A stretch of 57,649 nt of DNA. It comes from UBA4742 sp002403895 (GTDB lineage Bacteria; Actinomycetota; Acidimicrobiia; Acidimicrobiales; Acidimicrobilacustridaceae). Below, piece after piece: positions 44,527 through 53,208 of this stretch. Position 1 is the stretch's first letter; each line of letters starts with the position of its first letter. A program made the position numbers and the translations under genes. The stretch lies in NCBI GenBank assembly GCA_036823295.1, contig DAISGD010000017.1:1-57649 (forward strand), in the 5' to 3' direction. Below the pieces are notes generated by a model. The model saw nothing but the letters and a program-made list of their open reading frames with translations. It was not told the DNA's origin and did not search any database.

Positions 44527-45267
44527 GTGCCGCCCACTGACGAGGTCGACCCCGATCTGTGGGAAGCACATGCGGGCTGGTGGCAGCGGGAGTTCACCGA
44601 GGGTGTGGACCCGGAGTACACCGAGCAGATCCTGCCGCTGGCCGACAAGTGGCTGGCGGGTCGGTCCCGGGTGCTCGACGTGGGGACGGGGGAAGGGCAG
44701 TTGGCCCGCCGCCTGGCCGCCGCGGGGGCAACGGTCATGGGTATCGATCCCACCGAGGCGCAGATCGTGGAGGCGGCCCGCCGGGGCGGCGGCCCCGCCT
44801 ATGCCCGCGCCGGCGCCGCCACCTTGCCATTTGCTGACGGTTCGTTCGACGCCGCCGTGGCCTGCCTGGTGTTCGAGCACATCGACGATGTCGACGGCGC
44901 CATTGGTGAGGTGGCCCGGGTGCTGGCCACCGGTGGGCGCTTCGTGTTCTTCCTGAACCACCCGCTGTTGCAGACCCCCGGCAGCGGGTGGATCGACGAC
45001 CGGATCCTCGACCCCCCCGAGCAGTACTGGCGCATCGGGCCGTACCTGCTGGAGGCATCCACCATCGAACAGGTGGAGAAGGGGGTGTTCATCCGCTTCG
45101 TGCACCGCCCCCTGAGCCGGTACGTGAACGCTCTGGCCGACGCCGGGCTGACGCTGGAGCGGATGATCGAGCCGGCGCCGCCGCCGGGGTTCCTGGCCCG
45201 GGCCGAGGAGTACACCGAGGCGGCCACCGTGCCTCGGCTGCTGGTGCTGGTCGCCCGCCGGGCCTAG
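44527..45267 (+). CDS. SAM-dependent methyltransferase (UbiE-like fold)
   Basis: 246 aa. After LWEAHAGWWQREFTEGVDPEYTEQ, SAM motif I is VLDVGTGEGQLARRLAAAG, the strand-2 acid lies in VMGIDPTEAQ, and FADGSFDAAVACLVFEHIDD and EVARVLATGGRFVFFLNHPL follow. The substrate is unknown. It sits between uvrC and rapZ, which adjoin in mycobacteria. GTG 44527 is set by the TAGTGT hexamer; no ribosome binding site is present. Confidence 0.88.
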   Translation: MPPTDEVDPDLWEAHAGWWQREFTEGVDPEYTEQILPLADKWLAGRSRVLDVGTGEGQLARRLAAAGATVMGIDPTEAQIVEAARRGGGPAYARAGAATLPFADGSFDAAVACLVFEHIDDVDGAIGEVARVLATGGRFVFFLNHPLLQTPGSGWIDDRILDPPEQYWRIGPYLLEASTIEQVEKGVFIRFVHRPLSRYVNALADAGLTLERMIEPAPPPGFLARAEEYTEAATVPRLLVLVARRA

Positions 45268-45299
45268 ATCGGTCGCACGGCGACCGCGCGAACCCTGGG

Positions 45300-45305
45300 T
45301 AGCCT
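45300..45305 (+). promoter_or_regulatory. -10 hexamer, leaderless start of rapZ
   Basis: TAGCCT, 6 nt before GTG 45312. Confidence 0.65.
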
Positions 45306-45311
45306 GAGCGG

Positions 45312-46163
45312 GTGAACGAGTTCATCGTGATCACTGGATTGTCCGGGGCGGGCCGATCGCAAGCGGCAGACATCCTCGAGGATCTCGGCTGGTTCGTCAT
45401 CGACAACCTGCCTCCCGCGCTGATCCCGAAGGTGTCCGAGCTGGCCAGCTCGCCCGGCTCCGACATTTCTCGCGTCGTCCTTGTCGTCGGGACCGGCCGC
45501 TACCACGATGAGGTCCTCCCCGCCCTCGCGTCACTCGAGCACCCGGGCACCCGCATGCGTATCGTCTTCTTCGAGGCCTCCACCGACGTGTTGGTCCGCC
45601 GCTACGAGAGCACTCGCCGCCGCCATCCGCTGGCCGGTGACCGCAGCCTGGCCGAGGCCATCGAGGCGGAACGGGAGCTGCTCCAGCCGGTGAAGGAGCG
45701 GGCGGATGTCGTCGTCGACACCTCCGACTTCAACGTGCACCAGCTGCGCGACCGGGTGCTGGACCTGTTCGCCGACGAGCACCCCGAGGTCGGCATGCAG
45801 ACCACGGTGACCTCGTTCGGCTACAAGCACGGCCTCCCTCTCGACACGGACCTGGTCATCGACTGCCGCTTCCTCCCCAACCCCCATTGGGTCGAGGAGC
45901 TTCGCCCTCTCACGGGCCTCGACGAACCGGTGCGCCGCTATGTCCTGGACCAGGAGATCTCCGGTGCCTTCCTCGACGAGCTGACGTCGCTGCTCGAACT
46001 GCTCCTGCCCGCCTACGTGAACGAGGGCAAAAGCTACCTCACGCTCGCGTTGGGTTGCACGGGGGGTCACCACCGCTCCGTGGCCATCGCCGAGGAGATC
46101 GCCGCCCGCCTGCGCGATCGGGGTTTCGAACCGAAGGTCAGCCATCGAGACATCGCCCGCTGA
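45312..46163 (+). CDS. rapZ: RapZ-family nucleotide-binding protein (YvcJ)
   Basis: 283 aa. The N-terminal P-loop is GLSGAGRSQA, with Arg where other bacteria have the Walker Lys; GAGR is also found in mycobacterial homologues, so it is lineage-typical. DLGWFVIDNLPPALIP follows. The C-terminal domain includes SFGYKHGLPLDTDLVIDCRFLPNPHW and the end motif LALGCTGGHHRSVAIAE. In E. coli RapZ binds sRNA and controls amino-sugar synthesis; the actinobacterial role is less clear. Usually yvcK and whiA follow, but here the next gene is gap. Confidence 0.95.
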   Translation: MNEFIVITGLSGAGRSQAADILEDLGWFVIDNLPPALIPKVSELASSPGSDISRVVLVVGTGRYHDEVLPALASLEHPGTRMRIVFFEASTDVLVRRYESTRRRHPLAGDRSLAEAIEAERELLQPVKERADVVVDTSDFNVHQLRDRVLDLFADEHPEVGMQTTVTSFGYKHGLPLDTDLVIDCRFLPNPHWVEELRPLTGLDEPVRRYVLDQEISGAFLDELTSLLELLLPAYVNEGKSYLTLALGCTGGHHRSVAIAEEIAARLRDRGFEPKVSHRDIAR

Positions 46164-46264
46164 GGGTGCGGACTGGCAGCCGCCAGCCGGACATGATCGG
46201 ATACGGCGGTTCGCCCTCAGCAGTTCTCAATCCCGTGGTTCCGCTTCCAGGAGGCAGTGCAGAC

Positions 46265-47275
46265 ATGACCATCCGCGTAGGTGTCAACGGTTTCGGGCGC
46301 ATCGGGCGCAACTTCTACCGAGCGGTGCGGGCCCAAGGCGCCGACATCCAGATCGTGGCCGCCAACGATCTCGGGTCCGTCAAGGACATGGCTCAGCTGT
46401 TGAAGTTCGACTCGGTGATGGGGCGCCTGGACGCCGACGTCGTCGCCACCGACGCGGGCATCGAGGTCGACGGCAAGCTGCTGAAGATCACCGCCGAGCG
46501 CGACCCCAAGGAGCTTCCGTGGGGTGACTTCGGGGTGGACGTGGTGGTGGAATCCACCGGGTTCTTCACCGACCGGGACAAGGCTGCCGCCCACCTCGAC
46601 GCGGGTGCGCCCCGGGTCATCATCTCGGCCCCGGCCACCGGCGCCGATGCCACCTTCGTGGTCGGTGTCAACGATGACACCTTCGACCCCGACGCCCACA
46701 AGGTGGTGTCAAACGCCTCCTGCACGACCAACTGCTTCGTTCCCATGATCAAGGTGCTCGACGATGCTTTCGGGGTCGAGAAGGGCCTCATGACCACGGT
46801 GCATGCCTTCACCGGTGATCAGAACCTCGTCGACGGGCCCCACAGCGATCCGCGCCGGGCCCGCTCGGCCGCCATCAACATCGTGCCGGCGTCCACCGGG
46901 GCGGCCCGCGCCACCGGACTCGTCCTGGAGGCCATGAAGGGCAAGCTCGACGGCACCGCCCTGAGGGTGCCCGTGCCCGACGGATCCATCACCGACTTCG
47001 TCGGCGTGCTCAAGACCGACGTGACTGTCGATCAGGTCAACGAGGCCTACCGGGCGGCCGCCACCAATGGCCCGCTGGCCAACGTCCTCGTCTTCAGTGC
47101 CGACCCGCTCGTCTCCACCGACATCGTCGGTTCCCCGGCGTCGTGCACGTTCGATTCGGGTCTCACCATGGCCATGGGCAACCTGGTCAAGGTGCTGGGC
47201 TGGTACGACAACGAGTGGGGCTACTCGAACCGCCTCGTCGACTTGGTGCGCATCGTCGGCGCCGCCAACCAGTGA
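46265..47275 (+). CDS. gap: glyceraldehyde-3-phosphate dehydrogenase, type I
   Basis: 336 aa. NAD site RVGVNGFGRIGRNFYRAV; catalytic Cys153 in SNASCTTNC; His in MTTVHAFTGDQNLVDGPH; phosphate-site STGAARATGL; and WYDNEWGYSNRLVDL at the C-terminus. Asp or Asn specificity residue region NDLGSVKDMA suggests NAD use. ATG 46265 has CAGGAGG (46248-46254). It is the first of the gap-pgk-tpiA glycolytic unit. The 101-nt gap before it holds no convincing -10 hexamer. Confidence 0.97.
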   Translation: MTIRVGVNGFGRIGRNFYRAVRAQGADIQIVAANDLGSVKDMAQLLKFDSVMGRLDADVVATDAGIEVDGKLLKITAERDPKELPWGDFGVDVVVESTGFFTDRDKAAAHLDAGAPRVIISAPATGADATFVVGVNDDTFDPDAHKVVSNASCTTNCFVPMIKVLDDAFGVEKGLMTTVHAFTGDQNLVDGPHSDPRRARSAAINIVPASTGAARATGLVLEAMKGKLDGTALRVPVPDGSITDFVGVLKTDVTVDQVNEAYRAAATNGPLANVLVFSADPLVSTDIVGSPASCTFDSGLTMAMGNLVKVLGWYDNEWGYSNRLVDLVRIVGAANQ

Positions 47276-47288
47276 CGCCGGTCGACCG

Positions 47289-48413
47289 GTGAGCGTTCCC
47301 CAACTGGAGGCCCTCGGCGACCTCGACGGTCGCCGGGTGCTGCTTCGCGCCGACTTCAACGTCCCCATCGGCGACGGAGTCATCACCGATGACCTGCGGA
47401 TCCGCGCCGCGCTGCCCACCCTCGAATGGCTGCAGCAGCGGGGTGCGGTGGTCACCGCCTGCACCCACCTGGGTCGGCCCAAGGGGGTACCCGACCCCGC
47501 CTTCTCGGTTGCCCCGGTGCGGGCTCGCCTGGCGGAGCTGGCCCCGGGCGTCGAGCTGCTCGAGAACCTGCGGTTCAACCCGGGGGAAACGGCCAACGAC
47601 CCGGCCTTCGTGGCGGAGCTGATCGCCGGCCAGGACTGTTACGTCAACGATGCCTTCGGCGCCTCCCACCGCGCGCACGCGTCCATCGTTGGTCCGCCCC
47701 GGCACCTGCCCAGCGCCGCCGGCCGGCTGATGGCGCGCGAGGTCGAGGTTTTGTTGCCCCTGCGCGGCGATCCCAAGCGGCCGTTCGTGGTCATCCTCGG
47801 TGGCGCCAAGGTCAGCGACAAGCTGGGGGTCATCGAGGCGCTGTTGCAGGTGGCAGACCGGCTCATCATCGGTGGGGGCATGTGTTTCACCTTCCTCGCC
47901 GCTCAGGGCCACCCGGTGGGCGCCAGCCTGCTCGAGGCCGACCAGATCCAGACCTGCCGCCGGCTGCTCGAGTCGGGGGCGCCCATCACCATCCCCCACG
48001 ACATCACCGCCCTCAGCCCCGGCGGCAAGATCGGTGACCCCGAGGCGGGCGGCGAGGTGCGCCAGATGGGGACCAACATCCCCGACGGATGGATGGGCCT
48101 GGACATCGGTCCGGGCACCGCAGCCGAGTTCCTCGACCTGATCGCTGAAGCCCGCACCATCTTCTGGAACGGGCCCATGGGGGTCTTCGAGGATCCTCGA
48201 TTCGCCGCCGGCACCCGCACGGTGGCCGAGGCCATGGCCGAAGCCCGGGGCTTCACCGTGGTGGGTGGCGGAGATTCCGCGGCGGCGCTGGCCGCCTTCG
48301 GCCTGCAGAACGACGTCGACCACGTCTCGACCGGGGGCGGGGCCTCGCTCGAGTTGCTCGAGCTGGGCGACCTCCCCGGACTCGAGGCCTTGCGAGGAGC
48401 CCCCAATGCCTGA
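47289..48413 (+). CDS. pgk: phosphoglycerate kinase
   Basis: 374 aa, slightly shorter than the usual 390-415. Substrate-site RVLLRADFNVPIGDG, HLGRPKG and NDAFGASHRAHASI are present. The hinge and nucleotide region reads VVILGGAKVSDKLGVIEALL, FWNGPMGVFED and VVGGGDSAAALAAFG. A C-terminal STGGGASLELLE loop follows. It starts at GTG 47289, 13 nt after gap, without a clear ribosome binding site, so coupling to gap is likely. It overlaps tpiA by 8 nt. Confidence 0.96.
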   Translation: MSVPQLEALGDLDGRRVLLRADFNVPIGDGVITDDLRIRAALPTLEWLQQRGAVVTACTHLGRPKGVPDPAFSVAPVRARLAELAPGVELLENLRFNPGETANDPAFVAELIAGQDCYVNDAFGASHRAHASIVGPPRHLPSAAGRLMAREVEVLLPLRGDPKRPFVVILGGAKVSDKLGVIEALLQVADRLIIGGGMCFTFLAAQGHPVGASLLEADQIQTCRRLLESGAPITIPHDITALSPGGKIGDPEAGGEVRQMGTNIPDGWMGLDIGPGTAAEFLDLIAEARTIFWNGPMGVFEDPRFAAGTRTVAEAMAEARGFTVVGGGDSAAALAAFGLQNDVDHVSTGGGASLELLELGDLPGLEALRGAPNA

Positions 48414-49209
48414 CGCCCGATCAACCGGTTCCGGTCGCCGCCCGCTCATCAGCGGCAACTGGAAGATGAACCTGAACCATTTCGAGGCCATCGCGCTGTT
48501 GGACAAGCTGCGCTACCTCGTGTCGAAGAGCGACCTGGCCGACGTCGAGGTGTCGGTCCACCCTCCGTTCACCGACATCCGGACGGTGCAGACCTTCATC
48601 GAATCCGAGAAGGTCGATATCGCCTTGGGGGCTCAGAACTGCCACTGGGAGGACGCCGGGGCGTTCACCGGTGAGGTAGCGCCGGCCTTCCTGGCCAAGC
48701 TCAACGTTCGCTACGTCATCGTGGGCCACTCCGAGCGCCGTGAGCTGTTCGGCGATTCCGACGAGTGGGTGAACCGCAAGCTCAAGGCAATCCTGAAGCA
48801 CGCCATGGTCCCCATCTTGTGCGTGGGGGAGACCCTGGAGGAGCGGGAGGCGGGCTCGACCGAGGCAAAGGTGACCGGTCAGGTGCGGGCCGGGCTCGAG
48901 GGGGTCAGTGCCGGCCACATCGGCACCCTGGTCATTGCGTATGAGCCCATCTGGGCCATCGGCACCGGTCGTACTGCTACGACCGAGGACGCCCAGGCCG
49001 TGTGCGCATCGATCCGCGCGACGGTGGCTGACCTGGCCGGGGCCGACGCCGCGTCGACCGTCCGCATCCAGTACGGCGGGTCGGTGAAGGCTGCCAACGC
49101 GGCCGAGCTCATGGCGCAGCCCGACATCGACGGCGCCCTGGTCGGGGGAGCCAGTCTCGAGCCCGAGGGCTTCGCCAAGATCGTTCAGTTCCCGCTCGCG
49201 CCGGCCTGA
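48406..49209 (+). CDS. tpiA: triosephosphate isomerase
   Basis: 267 aa. Catalytic residues: Lys20 in SGNWKMN, His108 in VGHSERR and Glu180 in AYEPIWAIGTG. The phosphate-binding loops YGGSVKAANAAEL and GALVGGASL are intact. An extra 12-residue basic N-terminal tail (PDARSTGSGRR) precedes the barrel. ATG 48406 has GAGGAG upstream and overlaps the pgk stop. Last gene of the glycolytic unit; no terminator-like hairpin was seen after it. Confidence 0.97.
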   Translation: MPDARSTGSGRRPLISGNWKMNLNHFEAIALLDKLRYLVSKSDLADVEVSVHPPFTDIRTVQTFIESEKVDIALGAQNCHWEDAGAFTGEVAPAFLAKLNVRYVIVGHSERRELFGDSDEWVNRKLKAILKHAMVPILCVGETLEEREAGSTEAKVTGQVRAGLEGVSAGHIGTLVIAYEPIWAIGTGRTATTEDAQAVCASIRATVADLAGADAASTVRIQYGGSVKAANAAELMAQPDIDGALVGGASLEPEGFAKIVQFPLAPA

Positions 49210-49419
49210 GTCATTCGGCCCAGACCGACTGATACGAATGTGGTGTGACGTGTTTCACCTCAGCTGCCTTTCGGAACGGTTAGTCCACTTGACGATGACC
49301 GGTGCAGCATGCGTTTCAGTGGTACCGTTCATCACCGCTTAACCAACATGTCAGGGGCAGCGTGGTTGGGCTGCAACGCTCCTGACGTGCCTAATCGCCA
49401 CACCAACCGGGAGACCTGC
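49210..49419 (+). promoter_or_regulatory. 210-nt gap: promoter and leader hairpin before the ABC importer
   Basis: TACCGT (49323-49328) is a possible -10, with transcription starting near 49335. The leader then contains a hairpin: GTCAGG (49350-49355) with CCTGAC (49381-49386), and AGCGT (49359-49363) with ACGCT (49376-49380), separated by a 3-nt bulge. The ribosome binding site GGGAG (49409-49413) lies 23 nt after it. Upstream TTGACG (49289-49294) is a -35-like hexamer but is badly spaced from TACCGT. Confidence 0.35.
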
Positions 49420-51108
49420 GTGAAACGGAAACTGGGGCCAACGCGCCTTCTAGCTGCATTGCTCGCACTCGGACTCATCGCTGCTGCGTGCTCGAGTTCC
49501 TCCACGACCGCGACCACGGCCACGACCCAGGCGAACGTCCCGCAAGGGGGCACGCTTGTCGTCGGTGCCGAGCAAGAGCCGGACTGCGTGGACTGGATCG
49601 CGTCCTGCGGCGGTTCCAGCTGGGGCTACTGGATGTTGGACGTCAACACCATGCCGCGGACCTTCGACGCCGTGAACGACAACGGGAACTACACCTATGT
49701 GCCGTCGGAGTTGCTCACCGGTGCGCCGGAGTTGACGACCTCGCCCCAGCAGGTAGTGACCTACAAGATCAACCCGAACGCAGTCTGGTCCGACGGTCAG
49801 CCGATCACCTCGGCCGACTTCAAGTACACGTGGAGCCAGATCACCACGGGCGCCGACATCTACGACAAGACGGGCTACAAGAACATCGAGTCCGTCGGGA
49901 CCCCTGACGCCCAGACCGCGGTGGTCACCTTCGCTACCGGCAAGAGCTACGCCAATTGGAAGGGCCTCTTCGGCGGCCAGTACGGCCTGTATCCCTCGCA
50001 CATTCTCGAGGGCAAGGACCGAGACGCCCTGACCAAGGACGGCTACACGTGGTCCGGCGGTCCGTTCATGCTCAAGGCATGGACCAAGACCGACAACATG
50101 ACGCTGGTTCCGAACCCGAAGTGGTACGGCAAGTCGAAGGCTCACCTCGACCAGGTGATCTTCAAATTCACGGCCGACACCGCGGCGGAGTTCAAGGCCT
50201 TCACCGCCCAAGAAGTCAAGATGATCTACCCGCAGCCGCAGCCGGACGCGGTCAGTCAGATCGCTGCTGGCCTGCCCCAGGCAAACTCGGTCTACACCGA
50301 CAACACCGGCAACTTCGAGGCGCTGTGGATGAACAACGCCGCCGCCCCGCTGGACGACATCAAGGTGCGCCAGGCCGTGGCCTACTCCCTCGACCGCGAC
50401 GCCCTCGTCAACCAGCTGTTCGGCAAGCTCGGGGTCAGCAAGGCGCTGCAGGTCATCAACGCGCCGATCGTGAGCCAGTACTCCGACACCCAGGCTTTTG
50501 CCGGCTACACCAAGGATCTCTCGAAGGTTGACGAGCTCCTCACCGGTGACGGCTACGCCAAGGGTTCGGACGGCATCTACGCCAAGGGCGGGAAGGCGCT
50601 GGCCATCACCATCAAGTCCACGGCCAGCAACAAGCGCCGTGAGCTGACCGAGCAGGTGCTGCAGAAGCAACTTGCTGACGCCGGCATCACCCTGACCATC
50701 GCCAACACCAAGGCCGGCGATCTGTTCGGCAAAGTGCTGCCCGCCGGTGACTTCCAGATGGCTCTCTACGCCCAGGTGCTGACGAGCATCGACCCGGGGC
50801 GCTGCAGCCTCTTCTGTACCGAGAACATCCCGAGCGCGGCGAACAACAACAGCGGCCAGAACTGGACCCGCACCAGCGTGTCTAGCCTTGACCCGCTGCT
50901 GACCACCGTGGACCAGAACCTGGACGAGCAGGCTCGGATCGACGCCAACAAGCAGGCCGATCCGATCACCGCCGACCAGCTCATCAGCCTGCCCCTCGAC
51001 CCGCTGCCGAACATCCTGCTGTGGGACAAGACGGTGGTGGGCGCGGTCTCCGACAACGCCATCCTCGGTCCGTGGTGGAACCTCGCCGACATCGGGATCC
51101 AGAGCTAG
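49420..51108 (+). CDS. peptide/nickel-type ABC transporter substrate-binding lipoprotein
   Basis: 562 aa. The lipoprotein signal MKRKLGPTRLLAALLALGLI ends in lipobox AAAC with Cys24. A Ser/Thr-rich linker follows, then a family 5 extracellular solute-binding domain (about 50-540) with GGTLVVGAEQEPDC, VWSDGQPITSADFKYTWSQI and VRQAVAYSLDRDALVNQ. Two further cysteine pairs (CVDWIASC and CSLFC) may form disulfides. The ligand, peptide or other, is unknown. GTG 49420 has GGGAG upstream; ATGs further up would put the signal peptide inside the protein. It heads a complete importer operon. Confidence 0.93.
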   Translation: MKRKLGPTRLLAALLALGLIAAACSSSSTTATTATTQANVPQGGTLVVGAEQEPDCVDWIASCGGSSWGYWMLDVNTMPRTFDAVNDNGNYTYVPSELLTGAPELTTSPQQVVTYKINPNAVWSDGQPITSADFKYTWSQITTGADIYDKTGYKNIESVGTPDAQTAVVTFATGKSYANWKGLFGGQYGLYPSHILEGKDRDALTKDGYTWSGGPFMLKAWTKTDNMTLVPNPKWYGKSKAHLDQVIFKFTADTAAEFKAFTAQEVKMIYPQPQPDAVSQIAAGLPQANSVYTDNTGNFEALWMNNAAAPLDDIKVRQAVAYSLDRDALVNQLFGKLGVSKALQVINAPIVSQYSDTQAFAGYTKDLSKVDELLTGDGYAKGSDGIYAKGGKALAITIKSTASNKRRELTEQVLQKQLADAGITLTIANTKAGDLFGKVLPAGDFQMALYAQVLTSIDPGRCSLFCTENIPSAANNNSGQNWTRTSVSSLDPLLTTVDQNLDEQARIDANKQADPITADQLISLPLDPLPNILLWDKTVVGAVSDNAILGPWWNLADIGIQS

Positions 51109-51203
51109 GTCCTTACGCAGTGCAACGTGTATGAGTGAGGGGTCCGGTCACTTCGGTGGCCGGACTCCACGCTTCCCGGTTCCTCTACCAGCCTTGGAAC
51201 GTC

Positions 51204-52172
51204 ATGGCATCGTTCATCGTCCGGCGCCTCCTCTACTCGTTGGTCGTCTTGCTGATCGCTTCATTCGCGGCCTACGCCGGCGTGCGGGCCGCCTTCGATC
51301 CGCTGGCCAAGTTCGCCGCGGTCAAGGACCAGGAGGTGAAGGAGCGCGAGAAGGTGCGGCTCGGCCTCGACCAGCCGATCTACGTGCAGTACGGCAAGTT
51401 CATCGTCAAGTTCGCCAAGGGCGACTGGGGTACCAGCGACTCCACTCGTGAGTCGGTGGCGACCATGATCCAGCGCGCGATGGGCAAGACGCTGCAACTC
51501 ATCATCCCGGGCATCATCATCTCGTTGGTGCTGGCCATATCGCTCGGGGTGTATTCGGCGGTCAAGCAGTACTCGGTAGGTGACTACCTGTTCACCACCG
51601 CGTCCTTCGTGGGCATCGCCATGCCTCCGTTCTGGTTCGGCCTGCTCGCCATCGAGTTCCTGGCTATCCGCTCGAAGACTCTGCTGGGTCTTAAGCAGAA
51701 CCCCTTCTATTTCGTGGGCCTCCATTCGGGCAACGGCAACGGCATCAACGCCGACTACGCCCGTCATCTGGTCCTGCCCGTGCTGACCCTGACCGTGCAG
51801 CTCATCGCCGGATGGAGCCGCTTTCAGCGGGCCGCCATGCTGGACGTGCTGTCGGCCGACTATGTGCGCACCGCCAAGGCCAAGGGCGTGCCCCGCCGAC
51901 GGGTGATCATGCATCACGCCTTCCGCAACGCCCTCATCCCCCTGGTCACGGTCGTCGCCCTCGACGCCGGCGCCTTGTTCGGGGGGCTCATCATCACCGA
52001 GCAGATCTTCTCGATCTCCGGCATGGGTCGGTTGTTCGTGGGCTCGCTGCAGAACGGGGATGCTCCGGTGCTGGCGGCGTGGACGATTGTGGCCGCCTCG
52101 TTCGTCATCATCTTCAACCTCTTCGCCGACGTGGCCTATGGCGTCCTCGATCCGCGGGTGCGCCTGTCATGA
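51204..52172 (+). CDS. ABC transporter permease (DppB type)
   Basis: 322 aa, about six membrane helices. The N-terminal MASFIVRRLLYSLVVLLIAS is typical of DppB. The EAA loop that docks the ATPase reads DYVRTAKAKGVPRRRVIMHH. A periplasmic domain lies between helices 1 and 2 (DPLAKFAAVKDQEVKEREK). ATG 51204 was chosen because the protein then starts at the first helix; the 95-nt gap before it shows no promoter. It overlaps the next permease by ATGA. Confidence 0.94.
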   Translation: MASFIVRRLLYSLVVLLIASFAAYAGVRAAFDPLAKFAAVKDQEVKEREKVRLGLDQPIYVQYGKFIVKFAKGDWGTSDSTRESVATMIQRAMGKTLQLIIPGIIISLVLAISLGVYSAVKQYSVGDYLFTTASFVGIAMPPFWFGLLAIEFLAIRSKTLLGLKQNPFYFVGLHSGNGNGINADYARHLVLPVLTLTVQLIAGWSRFQRAAMLDVLSADYVRTAKAKGVPRRRVIMHHAFRNALIPLVTVVALDAGALFGGLIITEQIFSISGMGRLFVGSLQNGDAPVLAAWTIVAASFVIIFNLFADVAYGVLDPRVRLS

Positions 52173-53203
52173 CCTTCGAGCCCGGGATCTCCCCGTCGTC
52201 GGTGCCTGGCGATAAGCCCCGCCTTGAGCGGGAGCGCCTTGCCGACATGGAGCCGGGGGACATGGCCTACCAACTCGAGGCGGGGTTGGGTCAGGAGAAC
52301 CTCGTCGGGATGCCCGAGGAGGGCGAGGCACAACTCGTCCCCGGTGTGGAGCCGGTGGCGCGGAGCCAGTGGCAGCTGTTCCGGCGGCGTTTCGTGCGCC
52401 ATCGCATGGCCATGATCTCGTTGGTGGTCCTGATCATCTTGTGTGTGATGTGCTTCGGGGCCAGCTACATCGCGCCCTATCCCAAGAACAACCAGGACCT
52501 GCTCTCCGGGAGTCTGCAACCATCCGGCCAACACTGGTTCGGCACGGACATTATCGGCCGCGACGAGTTCACCGAGGTGCTCTACGCCGGGCAGGTCTCG
52601 CTGGCCATCGGCTTGGCCGTCGCCACCATCGCCACGGTGGTGGGAGCGATCTTCGGCTCGCTGGCCGGGTTCTACCGAGGCTGGACCGACCAGCTCGTCA
52701 TGCGGGTCACCGATCTGTTCCTCGTGGTACCTCAGCTGGTGATCCTGGCCATCGCCATCCGGGCCATCGGGCAGACCACCTCGACCATCGCGCTCATCCT
52801 GGCGGCCTTGTTCTGGATGTACATCGCCCGCGTCGTACGTGGGCAGGTGCTCTCCATCCGGGAGAAGGAATTCGTGGAGGCGGCCCGGGCCTGCGGCGCC
52901 TCGCCATTCCGCATCATCACCCGCCACATCATGCCCAACATCATCGGGCCGATCATGGTAAACGCCACCCTGGCCGTGGCCGGGGCCATCATCGCCGAGT
53001 CGACGCTGTCGTTCCTGGGTCTCGGCGTGGCGCCCCCGGCCACGTCCTGGGGCAACATGCTCAGCGACGCCGAAGGCGTGGTCGGCACCCCTCAGGCGTA
53101 CCTGCTGTACTTCCCGGGCCTTATGATCTTCCTCACCGTGATGGCCGTGAACTTCCTGGGTGACGGCCTGCGCGACGCGTTTGATCCCCAGAGCCACGAT
53201 TGA
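52169..53203 (+). CDS. ABC transporter permease (DppC type)
   Basis: 344 aa. A charged 75-residue cytosolic N-terminal extension (FEPGISPSSVPGDKPRLERE) precedes the usual FRRRFVRHRMAMISLVVLII first helix. HWFGTDIIGRDEFTEVLYAG and EAA loop EFVEAARACGASPFRIITRH are characteristic of DppC. Six helices in total. The extension is longer than usual for the family and has acidic and glutamine-rich stretches of unknown role. Confidence 0.94.
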   Translation: MTFEPGISPSSVPGDKPRLERERLADMEPGDMAYQLEAGLGQENLVGMPEEGEAQLVPGVEPVARSQWQLFRRRFVRHRMAMISLVVLIILCVMCFGASYIAPYPKNNQDLLSGSLQPSGQHWFGTDIIGRDEFTEVLYAGQVSLAIGLAVATIATVVGAIFGSLAGFYRGWTDQLVMRVTDLFLVVPQLVILAIAIRAIGQTTSTIALILAALFWMYIARVVRGQVLSIREKEFVEAARACGASPFRIITRHIMPNIIGPIMVNATLAVAGAIIAESTLSFLGLGVAPPATSWGNMLSDAEGVVGTPQAYLLYFPGLMIFLTVMAVNFLGDGLRDAFDPQSHD

Positions 53204-53208
53204 GCGAC

